In this document: in pieces, positions 30,980-37,573 of the stretch
Numbering within the stretch: the first letter of the stretch is position 1
Layout of the letters: each line of letters begins with the position of its first letter
Source: Desulfonema limicola
Lineage (GTDB): Bacteria > Desulfobacterota > Desulfobacteria > Desulfobacterales > DYRC01
DNA length: 37,573 nucleotides
Reading direction: 5' to 3'
NCBI GenBank assembly: GCA_020718925.1
Contig: DYRC01000004.1
Location: 2,235 to 39,807 of the forward strand
Program-made: the position numbers and the translations under genes
Notes under the pieces: model-generated
Told to the model about the DNA's origin: nothing
The model's database searches: none
Seen by the model: the letters and a program-made list of their open reading frames with translations, nothing else

Positions 30980-31226
30980 TCATAGAATGACGGCAAAAAA
31001 AATATGATATTGTTGACGATCCGTTTCACTTGAAAAAACTCTGCAAGACTTTTCCCGGGCAGAATGCAGGGCATGAATCAGATTGACCGCAATTGTGTTC
31101 TGATTGAACGACACACCGCCCATAGCAAAAATTTCACCGTGATAATATTCGCTTTTATATTCGGCGAGATTTTCCAATTCCGGATATTCATCAGGGGGTA
31201 TAGAACTTTTTCTCAACCTGCAACAT
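30980..31226 (-). pseudogene. Truncated, frameshifted Uma2 (DUF820) remnant
   Basis: Translation from ATG 31226 reads KFYTP and then hits TGA TGA. One base shift in a run of five C/G (31194-31198) restores the family sequence DEYPELENLAEYKSEYYHGE and FAMGGVSFNQNT, close to the start of the intact Uma2 at 30327. The similarity ends near 31025, after about 58 residues, and the frame runs into unrelated sequence. Both the frameshift and the lost C-terminal two thirds argue for a dead gene; the frameshift alone could be a sequencing error. Confidence 0.75.
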
Positions 31227-31232
31227 AAATAC

Positions 31233-31889
31233 TTACTTCCATTTGATAATCTGACGCTCAAAATCTATGCTGTATTCAAGCCCCCTTAAAAAATTCATGC
31301 CCAGCAGCCCGTTATAATCCGAAGGCAGCCCTTTATAGCTGATAATTGCCGCATCAAGTTCTTTTTTTTTATACGGACCCAGTTTGACATAACTGAGTTT
31401 TACCATTTCCGTATCAATTTCTTTTCCGCCGGCAACCTGCGCCCTTGATTTTTCAGTATCATAAATAGACAGGCGTTTGGCAACATCTTTGTGCAACGTC
31501 ATAATAGATGCGCCCGTATCCAGCACCAGCAGCGTATCCACCTCTTTGCCGTGATAACCTATTGTAACCGGAACCAATACCTGATTTCCGTGAATCATCA
31601 CTTTGGTGCTGAATTGCTCCTGCGCCTGCTGCTCTTCGGCGGCTTTTTCGCTTTCAAGACGCTGAAGTTCCTGTTGACGATCTTTTTCCATAGTCGCGGC
31701 TTTTTCAGGGGCGGACATGTGGTCATATTTTTCTTTATAGACCTTTAACTCTTTGTATTCAGATGGTATTTTGCCCGGATCATCCACGAAATGCGTCTTT
31801 CCGTTTTTATCTATATACTTGTAGAACTCAGCGCGTGAATCACCTATGAAAAGAATCATTATACTTAATAAAAGCAGAAATTTATTCAT
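31233..31889 (-). CDS. Exported retropepsin-like aspartyl protease with DUF4124-like start
   Basis: The 218-residue protein has a signal peptide (about 1-20, FLLLLSIMILFIGDSRA), a DUF4124-like segment (EFYKYIDKNGKTHFVDDPGKIP), a charged coiled coil (about 60-95) and then a retropepsin-like domain with VLDTGAS (Asp124), LSIYD and GLLGMNFLRGLEYSID. Clan AA single-lobe proteases act as dimers. Location should be periplasmic or membrane-linked. I chose the ATG at 31889, with AGGAAAT just before it. The upstream gene (CPBP protease) ends five bases away. Confidence 0.85.
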   Translation of the reverse strand: MNKFLLLLSIMILFIGDSRAEFYKYIDKNGKTHFVDDPGKIPSEYKELKVYKEKYDHMSAPEKAATMEKDRQQELQRLESEKAAEEQQAQEQFSTKVMIHGNQVLVPVTIGYHGKEVDTLLVLDTGASIMTLHKDVAKRLSIYDTEKSRAQVAGGKEIDTEMVKLSYVKLGPYKKKELDAAIISYKGLPSDYNGLLGMNFLRGLEYSIDFERQIIKWK

Positions 31890-31894
31890 ATTTC

Positions 31895-32605
31895 CTACCA
31901 AAATCGCCAGCTTGCGGTGAAAAGCACATAAATCCCTAAAAGAAAATTGGTGATGCCGTGCGCCAGAATGCAGTAATTGATATGTTTTGTTTTATACAGC
32001 AATGCGTTGTAGCATAAGCCCGCCATAATGCCCGCCAGCCAGAGGTAATGCTCCAGCCCGAATAAAACCGATGATATAAGAAAAGATGCCCAAGTGAACG
32101 CGCCGATATTGACGCGCAGAAAATCAGGATTGACGATATAGCGAAGGATAAAAGATCGCCAGAAAATCTCTTCAAATATCGGCACAATAACGGACGCGCC
32201 GAAAAGTCTTATCGCAGCAAACGCATAAAACCAATTCGGTGAAAGCTTATGCGGATCATAAATTGCCGGCGTTCCCATCGTGGCAAATTTCCAATCCATG
32301 TTGATCCACAATACAAACACAATAACGCCTGCGCCCAAAGCCCATAACAGCTTTGCCGGATCAATCTTGTCCATGCGGAGTTCGTCATAATCTTTCCGAA
32401 AATACATCAGAACGCCGATAACCGCCGCAATTTTAATCGCATAAATTACCGGCGTGAGCCATACTGACGCTATTGCTTCGGGAAGCAGCGGCGTGAGCAT
32501 ATCCTGTATCAGGATAAACAGCATATAGGCGGCAAAGGGAAAAGCGCGGCTCACCCACGGAGTTTCCAGCCATATCGTCAGTTTCCCTTTGTCCGCCATA
32601 GCCAT
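31895..32605 (-). CDS. CPBP (CAAX-type) intramembrane protease
   Basis: The 236-residue membrane protein has about seven hydrophobic segments and the CPBP hallmarks: EE at 145-146 with R150 (FEEIFWRSF), H186 (FGLEHYLWLAG) and H216 (CILAHGITNFLLG), the residues of the glutamic protease site. It resembles the CAAX-protease-related subgroup found near exosortase systems, but no exosortase or PEP-CTERM gene is in the window. Its start overlaps the pspA stop by one base (TAATG), so the two are translationally coupled. Confidence 0.88.
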   Translation of the reverse strand: MAMADKGKLTIWLETPWVSRAFPFAAYMLFILIQDMLTPLLPEAIASVWLTPVIYAIKIAAVIGVLMYFRKDYDELRMDKIDPAKLLWALGAGVIVFVLWINMDWKFATMGTPAIYDPHKLSPNWFYAFAAIRLFGASVIVPIFEEIFWRSFILRYIVNPDFLRVNIGAFTWASFLISSVLFGLEHYLWLAGIMAGLCYNALLYKTKHINYCILAHGITNFLLGIYVLFTASWRFW

Positions 32606-33315
32606 TACACAATCCCCATCTTTTTCTTGAGTTCTGCCAGTTGATCGGATGACGAAGGCGTTGTCTGCCCTTTGGCAATAGCGGAATTGATTTCATCGTC
32701 AACGCTCTTGTCCGCGTTGATAATTTCGCCATACGCCTGAGCAAGCGATTCATCCCGCTCTACTTTGGCTTTCATTTTTTCAAGCATGGCAATTGTTCCT
32801 GACGGATCAATCTGGGCAATCTGCTCGTTGATTTTTTTGGTAGATTGAGCGGTCGTAGCACGCGCTTTGAGCGTTGTCAGATCATTTTCATAGCCCGTGA
32901 TGGACGATTTGATTTTATTCACGTTTGTCTGAAGCTGATTTGCCATTGTTTCATGTCGTTCCGCTTCCTGAGACAAGCGGTTCGACTCTTTGGCAGCTTC
33001 TTCTTTTTTATTCAATGCCTCCATAGCCAGCCGGTCAGACTGAGCTTTATCCAGCCCGCCGCTTTGCGCCTGCTGAAGCAACTGCATGGCTTTGCGCTCA
33101 TAATCCGCTGCCTGAGTTCTTTTATCATCAGAGGCTTTACGGGTACGAATCGCAATGCCTTTGACTTCGGCAAGGCTTACCATTGCCTTCTGCAAATCTT
33201 CTTTTAAATCCCGAATGCCCTGCTCGGTCATTTTAATCGGATCTTCAAGTTTGTCTATCACCGCATGAGCTTCAGACTCGCCGATCTTGAAAATTCTTGA
33301 AAATATAGATGCCAT
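32605..33315 (-). CDS. PspA/IM30 family membrane-stress protein
   Basis: The 236-residue protein is almost entirely alpha-helical coiled coil, with the N-terminal amphipathic segment ASIFSRIFKIGESEAHAVIDKLEDPIKM typical of PspA/Vipp1, which binds stressed membranes and polymerises. Usual PspA length is about 220-250. The start follows AAGGAG. The gene lies between a YbjN-like gene and the CPBP protease gene, and such a trio suggests a membrane-integrity response. No PspF-type regulator or sigma-54 site is obvious here. Confidence 0.9.
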   Translation of the reverse strand: MASIFSRIFKIGESEAHAVIDKLEDPIKMTEQGIRDLKEDLQKAMVSLAEVKGIAIRTRKASDDKRTQAADYERKAMQLLQQAQSGGLDKAQSDRLAMEALNKKEEAAKESNRLSQEAERHETMANQLQTNVNKIKSSITGYENDLTTLKARATTAQSTKKINEQIAQIDPSGTIAMLEKMKAKVERDESLAQAYGEIINADKSVDDEINSAIAKGQTTPSSSDQLAELKKKMGIV

Positions 33316-33345
33316 AGCATATTCTCCTTATCAGGTTAAAAAAAA

Positions 33346-33738
33346 TTAAGCATACGTCAGCAGTTCTCTGCCGTATTCGGAAAGTGCAAGACTCAACGCA
33401 TTGACAGAACCTTCCAATTCGTTATAGTCAAGGTTTTCAAGTTCGAGCGTATCCCGGAACATCACCATTTCGGCTTTATCATCCAGCACAAACGCGCCGT
33501 GAACCAGATGCCGGTTCATCTGCAAGAGACGTTTGAAAAATTCCGCCGGATTTTTCTGCGGATTAAGCTTCATAATAATCTGTTCCATTGTCAGCGTGGG
33601 ATATTCGCAGTCAATGACAAGATGTCTGATGCCTCTTGCCGTGTTGTCCACCACCACGAGTTGTTTTTCCGTATCTTCGGTGACGATGGGCAATCCCATA
33701 TCGTGAAGATAAGATTTGACCAAATTGAATTTTTCCAT
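33346..33738 (-). CDS. YbjN-like (T3SS-chaperone-fold) protein
   Basis: The 130-residue soluble protein shows the short alpha/beta pattern of YbjN/CesT-like proteins: a helix (FNLVKSYLHDMGLP), strands (KQLVVVDN, HLVIDCEYPTLTME), then LLQMNRHLVHGAFVLDDKAEMVMFRDTLELENLD and a final long helix (VNALSLALSEYGREL). The family binds partner proteins rather than catalysing reactions. The start has GAGGAGG upstream. It precedes pspA on the same strand by 30 bases and is likely co-transcribed. Confidence 0.78.
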   Translation of the reverse strand: MEKFNLVKSYLHDMGLPIVTEDTEKQLVVVDNTARGIRHLVIDCEYPTLTMEQIIMKLNPQKNPAEFFKRLLQMNRHLVHGAFVLDDKAEMVMFRDTLELENLDYNELEGSVNALSLALSEYGRELLTYA

Positions 33739-33931
33739 AAAAACAGCCTCCTCAAATACTCTTTTGCTTCATTATTTCAAAAAATAGCGGCAGTTCCTCA
33801 CATATAATTTATATTTTAACAGATAATTCAGAAATTTGCAACTGTAACTTTACATAATCAGTCTATCTGCGACCGCAAGAGATCAGTTATAGCCGTACGC
33901 TGATGCTCGGATATCGTATATGGAAAAACTA

Positions 33932-33962
33932 AAAAACCCGCTGCTGAACGCGCCGCGGGTTA
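33932..33962 (-). terminator. Intrinsic terminator after the small helical gene
   Basis: AACCCGC (about 33936-33942) pairs with GCGGGTT (33955-33961). On the minus strand six Ts follow (to about 33932). It stands 28 bases after the stop of the gene at 33990-34319 and ends that transcript before ybjN-pspA, so the downstream cluster needs its own promoter in the 33739-33930 stretch. Confidence 0.75.
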
Positions 33963-33989
33963 TTAATAACAAATTACAGTCTTCAAATA

Positions 33990-34319
33990 TTATATTTTAA
34001 CAGTTTTGAAAGCCGATGAAATAATGATGTCAATCACTCCGTTGATAAAGCGATCCAGCGCGACTTTCGTAAGTCCTGCCTGTTTTAGCGCAGTTAATTC
34101 CGCCAAATCCTTTTTCCCCATGATGAGCCACTCAAAATCATCCCGATTCAATCCTCCGGATGCCAGGAGTTTCAGCCATCGCTCAAGATCGGCTTTGCTT
34201 TTTTCAATAAATAACCTGCCGTCTTTAACCGCCGCATCTTTGTATGTGTTCCAACTGTTTTTTGCAAACTCTGTCAGCGATTTACCCACTTCTTTCAAAA
34301 AATCATCAAAAGTTGCCAT
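33990..34319 (-). CDS. Small helical hypothetical protein
   Basis: The 109-residue protein is charged and helical (FLKEVGKSLTEFAKNSWNTY, then KSKADLERWLKLLASG, then DFEWLIMGKKDLAELTALKQAGL). It has no signal peptide; the C-terminal DIIISSAFKTVKI is weakly hydrophobic. I do not recognise it. It follows the lipoprotein gene on the same strand 11 bases after its stop, with GGAGATGAT as ribosome-binding site, and a terminator follows it, so the two genes form a unit. Confidence 0.7.
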   Translation of the reverse strand: MATFDDFLKEVGKSLTEFAKNSWNTYKDAAVKDGRLFIEKSKADLERWLKLLASGGLNRDDFEWLIMGKKDLAELTALKQAGLTKVALDRFINGVIDIIISSAFKTVKI

Positions 34320-34330
34320 TGTATCATCTC

Positions 34331-34774
34331 CTATCTGTTGGAAATTTCTTCGGGTTTCCGTTTTCCGCTTTCAAGCTCAATAATGGTATCAAATCCGTCA
34401 CTGATCAGCTCTTTTGCGGCTTTGATAAAATTAGCCGATACCTGCGATGTTTTTTCCCAGCGTTTTAAAAAGCCGCCTAAAGAATGCCGCTCCGGGTCTT
34501 TCAGTATTTCCCACTGCTTGGCGGTAATTTCATTTTTAGGCAAACCTTTGGTATATTGATATGCCTTTTCAAGATTCAAACGAAGAGATTCCACTTCCGA
34601 ACGATATTCGGAATAAGGGTTTGTGGCTTTATCCATCAGCATCAACGCTTCTGCTTTCAATGATGTGGCTTGTTCATAAGCCCTTTGATTAAAAGGTGAA
34701 ATTGTTGTACATGCCATCACAGAGAAAAAAAGCATCAGCATAATGGCAAACCATCGTGTTTGTCGGATAATCAT
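34331..34774 (-). CDS. Putative lipoprotein
   Basis: The 147-residue product begins with a lipoprotein signal (TRWFAIMLMLFFSVMAC, lipobox SVMAC with Cys at about 22) and then a helical, charged domain (about 35-140). I chose the ATG at 34774, which has AAAGGAG before it. No known family. The outer or inner membrane location cannot be told. It forms a two-gene unit with the small helical gene that follows. Confidence 0.78.
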   Translation of the reverse strand: MIIRQTRWFAIMLMLFFSVMACTTISPFNQRAYEQATSLKAEALMLMDKATNPYSEYRSEVESLRLNLEKAYQYTKGLPKNEITAKQWEILKDPERHSLGGFLKRWEKTSQVSANFIKAAKELISDGFDTIIELESGKRKPEEISNR

Positions 34775-35012
34775 AGCGTCTCCTTTATGCAATCGGCGGT
34801 TGTTCATAATTTTTTGATATTATCCCAATATATATCATCTTCATTCGGAAAAGTAAATTATTTTAGGAAAGAGTATGAACCGGCAGGAAATAAGAGAGAA
34901 AAGAAATTTGCAGCGATAGTCAAAGAATAAACCCCCCCGCCCCAAAAAACTTCCTTGAACAAAACCGATAAGCAGGGTATAAATTCACAACTTTGTATGA
35001 AAGAGGATTTGA

Positions 35013-36806
35013 ATGCACGCAGATTACGGCTATTCTGAGGAACAGGAACTGGGCAAACCTTATGATGTCAAGCTTTTGAAACGCTTATGGTTTTTTATGA
35101 AACCGTATCAGCGATGGTTATGGCTGTCTGTTTTTATGCTGATTTTCATAACGGTGATTGAGCTTGCTCTTCCGTATCTGACCCGGATTGCCATAGATAA
35201 CTATATCGTGCCGAAAGGACAGCCCCATCCCCTGCTTGAAGAAAAACTGTCCGGCATCACCCGGATTGCTGTTATTTTTCTGATTCTGACAGTTGCGGAT
35301 TTGATATTCAACTTTGTTCAGGTGATGGTGGTGGAATATGCAGGACAGATGATGATGCACGATTTACGGATTAAGATTTTTTCGCATCTTCAAAGTCTGT
35401 CTTTATCGTTTTTCAACCGCAATCCTGTGGGCAGATTGGTAACGCGGGTTACGAATGATGTTCAGAACATGCACGAATTGTTCACGTCTGTTACGGTATT
35501 TATGTTCAAAGATATAATGATGCTTGTCGGCATTGCCATCATGCTGCTGATATTGAATTGGCAGCTTGCGATAGTATCTTTCATGGTGATTCCGGTTGTA
35601 TATTACGCATCTGTCCGTTTTTCAAGCAAAGCCAGAGAACTTTTCCGAAAACTCAGGCTGCTGGTTGCCAAAATCAATATCCGTTTTTCCGAAACCATTG
35701 CCGGTATCAAGGTCATTCAACTGTTTATGCAGGAGATGAAAAATTACCAGAATTTCAAAAACTTGAACCATGAAAATTATACGACCATGCTTTCGCAAAT
35801 CAGCGTTTATGCTATCTTTATGCGGATCATCGGATTTTTGGGAACTTTTGTGATGGCTCTGGTGATTTTTTACGGCGGCGTCGGCGTTTTGGCAGAAAGC
35901 ATCACTCTGGGCGTGTTGGTAGCGTTTCTGTCTTATGTCAGGATGTTTTTCAGACCCATTCAGGACATTGCCGAAAAACACAATATCCTGCAAAATGCCA
36001 TGTCTTCTGCGGAAAGAATTTTTCTGATTTTAGATAATGATGAAAAACTGTCCCAGCCTGCTGATTCGCCGGTGCTGGATAAAATCGAAAGCATTGAGGT
36101 CAAAGAACTCTGTTTTGCTTATGCGCCCGGTGAGCCGATCTTAAATGACGTCTCTTTCAGCATCAAAGCCGGAGAAACCGTTGCGATTGTAGGACCCACC
36201 GGATCCGGCAAAACCTCTGTGATTCATCTGCTGATTCGGTTTTATGAGCCGGGTTCGGGTCAGATTCTTATCAACGGGCATGATATGAAATCGCTATCGC
36301 CATCCGTGCTTCGGAATAAAACCGCGCTGGTGAGCCAAGACCCGTTTCTGTTTTCCGAAAGCGTGTTTCACAATATTTTTCAGGACAGAACAGAAGTTTC
36401 CGAAGAAGAAATCAACGCTGTGCTGAATGCCTCGAATTGTAAAGAGATTGTTCAGAAACTGCCCAAAGGGATTCACAGCGAATTGTCCGAGGGCGGCGCA
36501 TCTGTATCCAGCGGGGAGCGGCAGTTGATTTCCATTGCCAGAGCCTTTGCCCGCAATCCTGATCTGATTATTTTAGATGAAGCCACGTCCTATATTGATT
36601 CTGAAACCGAAGCCAAAATTCAGGATGCGTTATCCAACCTTACCCGCAACCGCACGACTCTGATTATTGCTCACCGGCTCTCGACTGTGCGTCAGGCAGA
36701 TCGGATTATCGTGCTTCGCCGGGGACGGATTATCGAAATCGGAAACCATGAAGAATTGATGAAGCAGAAAGGCTTTTACTTTAAACTCAACCAGATGCAG
36801 CATTAA
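35013..36806 (+). CDS. ABC exporter (MsbA/multidrug type), fused TMD-NBD
   Basis: The 597-residue half-transporter has six membrane helices (about 35-320) followed by an ATPase domain with Walker A GPTGSGKTS (393-401), Q-loop (LVSQDPFLFS), signature SSGERQ (about 498), Walker B LIILDEATS and H-loop (IIAHRLS). The signature has Ser-Ser-Gly-Glu instead of the usual LSGGQ; in heterodimeric exporters one partner has such variations, but no second half is nearby. Substrates could be lipid or drug. The start follows AGAGGA. It precedes the hydrolase gene by 15 bases, so the two may be an operon. Confidence 0.92.
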   Translation: MHADYGYSEEQELGKPYDVKLLKRLWFFMKPYQRWLWLSVFMLIFITVIELALPYLTRIAIDNYIVPKGQPHPLLEEKLSGITRIAVIFLILTVADLIFNFVQVMVVEYAGQMMMHDLRIKIFSHLQSLSLSFFNRNPVGRLVTRVTNDVQNMHELFTSVTVFMFKDIMMLVGIAIMLLILNWQLAIVSFMVIPVVYYASVRFSSKARELFRKLRLLVAKINIRFSETIAGIKVIQLFMQEMKNYQNFKNLNHENYTTMLSQISVYAIFMRIIGFLGTFVMALVIFYGGVGVLAESITLGVLVAFLSYVRMFFRPIQDIAEKHNILQNAMSSAERIFLILDNDEKLSQPADSPVLDKIESIEVKELCFAYAPGEPILNDVSFSIKAGETVAIVGPTGSGKTSVIHLLIRFYEPGSGQILINGHDMKSLSPSVLRNKTALVSQDPFLFSESVFHNIFQDRTEVSEEEINAVLNASNCKEIVQKLPKGIHSELSEGGASVSSGERQLISIARAFARNPDLIILDEATSYIDSETEAKIQDALSNLTRNRTTLIIAHRLSTVRQADRIIVLRRGRIIEIGNHEELMKQKGFYFKLNQMQH

Positions 36807-36821
36807 AGAAAGGAGAAAATT

Positions 36822-37553
36822 ATGAATCGCTTACTTTTGACCATGATGTGTGTGGCGATGTCTTTTGGCGTCGCTTATGCCGAACCCTTTGAAAAGGATC
36901 TGATCAAAACATCCGGCGGGGATTTGGAAATCACGTTTATCGGGCATGGAACTCTGATGTTTGGCTTCGGAGGCAAGATTATCCATATTGATCCGGTCAG
37001 CCAGTATGCGGATTATGCCAAACTGCCCAAAGCAGACCTGATCTTAATCACGCATGAGCATAAAGACCATCTTGATGACAAAGCCATCGCGCCAATCCGC
37101 ACGGATAAAACATCGGTGGTGCTGACAGAAACCTGCGCCAAGCAGTTGACCGGCGGGATAGTGATGAAAAACGGGGATGTTAAAACTGTCGAAGGCTTGA
37201 AAATCGAAGCGTTGCCTGCATACAATCTTGTCCATACCCGAAGCCCCGGCACACCGTATCATCCCAAAGGCATCGGAAACAGCTATATCATCACATTCGG
37301 CGATAAACGGGTTTATATTGGCGGAGATACTGAAAATACACCGGAAATAAAAGCGCTTACCGGAATTGACATTGCGTTTCTGCCCATGAATCTGCCCTAT
37401 ACCATGACACCGGAAATGGTGGCGGATGCGGCAAAAGCGTTCAAACCGAAATTGCTGTATCCGTATCATTTCGGAGAAACAGACACATCAAAGCTCACCG
37501 CCCTGCTTAAAGACGCCAAAGAGATTGACGTGCGTATCCGCAAGATGAAATAG
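36822..37553 (+). CDS. Exported metallo-beta-lactamase-fold hydrolase
   Basis: The 243-residue protein has a signal peptide (1-20, cleavage near AYA/EP) and the metallo-beta-lactamase fold with HxHxDH (H78, H80, D82, H83 in THEHKDHLDD), then H145-like and YIGGDTENTPE (Asp of the second metal), and YPYHFGE (His). This matches the UPF0173/UlaG-like subgroup, which usually lacks a signal peptide; here it should act in the periplasm. The substrate is unknown. AAGGAG precedes the start, and the gene follows the exporter gene after 15 bases. Confidence 0.88.
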   Translation: MNRLLLTMMCVAMSFGVAYAEPFEKDLIKTSGGDLEITFIGHGTLMFGFGGKIIHIDPVSQYADYAKLPKADLILITHEHKDHLDDKAIAPIRTDKTSVVLTETCAKQLTGGIVMKNGDVKTVEGLKIEALPAYNLVHTRSPGTPYHPKGIGNSYIITFGDKRVYIGGDTENTPEIKALTGIDIAFLPMNLPYTMTPEMVADAAKAFKPKLLYPYHFGETDTSKLTALLKDAKEIDVRIRKMK

Positions 37554-37559
37554 GTCTCT

Positions 37560-37573
37560 TGCACCCCTCCCCC
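37560..37573. repeat. Start of another C/G-rich element at the window edge
   Basis: GCACCCCTCCCCC matches the left end of copies 1 and 2 (GCACCCCTCCCCCC). The window stops inside it. Confidence 0.6.

Noticed and set aside
30936..31090. Plus-strand peptide start MILTSELPDDKIRAIHRMTA with a frame shift in an A-run
   Set aside because: It ends after 23 codons unless one base is added or lost in the A-run, and overlaps the Uma2 remnant antisense; I see no family or ribosome site strong enough to call a gene.
34920..34950. Poly-C stretch before the exporter gene as another C/G-rich element
   Set aside because: A single run (CCCCCCCGCCCC) with no facing G-run; not palindromic.

Overview
This 37.6 kb window looks like the chromosome of an anaerobic Desulfobacterota bacterium, probably of the Desulfobacterales (Desulfonema/Desulfococcus-like). 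The reasons are an AhbB-type siroheme decarboxylase subunit (alternative haem route), a CbiK-type anaerobic cobalt chelatase, a candidate selenocysteine codon, a Gram-negative envelope set (LpxK, MltG), and dispersed C/G-rich palindromes with decayed dockerin and formylglycine-generating-enzyme fragments. This placement is inference from gene content; no rRNA or other phylogenetic marker is present.

Left end (1-2563, minus strand): a tight operon of a cyclic 2,3-diphosphoglycerate synthetase-like GTPase, a 54-codon two-helix membrane protein whose frame is crossed by a TGA inside a Cys-Met-Pro-TGA motif with a SECIS-like hairpin, and a zinc-ribbon/coiled-coil protein that runs off the window. 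From 2861 to 6742 (plus) come cbiK, a HEAT-repeat protein and an HD-GYP protein; the last two share a related N-terminal domain. From 6746 to 8436 there are small minus-strand genes, two families of palindromic repeats and a chimeric pseudogene. A DEAD-box helicase (8781-10265) has a promoter followed at once by a terminator hairpin in its leader. Divergently, ahbB overlaps a B12-binding radical SAM gene (10482-12244).

Region 12245-14660 is accessory DNA. Three attC-like sites delimit two integron-type gene cassettes. Cassette 1 carries two overlapping genes of unknown function, one with a HEPN-like RX4H motif. Cassette 2 carries a PIN-domain protein and a small partner. The first seven bases of each cassette are the exact complement of the R'' box of its own attC, which is the diagnostic geometry of integron cassettes. 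No integrase is in the window.

From 14691 to 18467 (minus) there is a YihY-type membrane protein, a flavoprotein and an ABC-2 transporter. From 18614 to 23530 (plus) aroC-tyrA-(AAA ATPase)-(TOPRIM/DUF4276-like)-lpxK form one continuous run: a defence-like ATPase/nuclease pair lies inside a housekeeping operon, and lpxK contains a C/G-rich palindrome kept in frame. From 23499 to 25562 are ridA, a winged-helix-like protein and mltG. From 25624 to 29042 are a periplasmic ligand-binding protein and two sensor kinases, which look like one signalling unit. From 29164 to 30241 are a DUF2809-like membrane protein and a VapBC-like pair joined by 4-base overlaps. Then come an intact Uma2 nuclease, a frameshifted and truncated second Uma2, a retropepsin-like protein, a CPBP membrane protease, PspA, a YbjN-like protein, a small helical protein and a lipoprotein, which suggest envelope-stress functions. 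The right end (35013-37553) holds an ABC exporter and an exported metallo-beta-lactamase-fold hydrolase, and the window stops inside another copy of the C/G-rich repeat.
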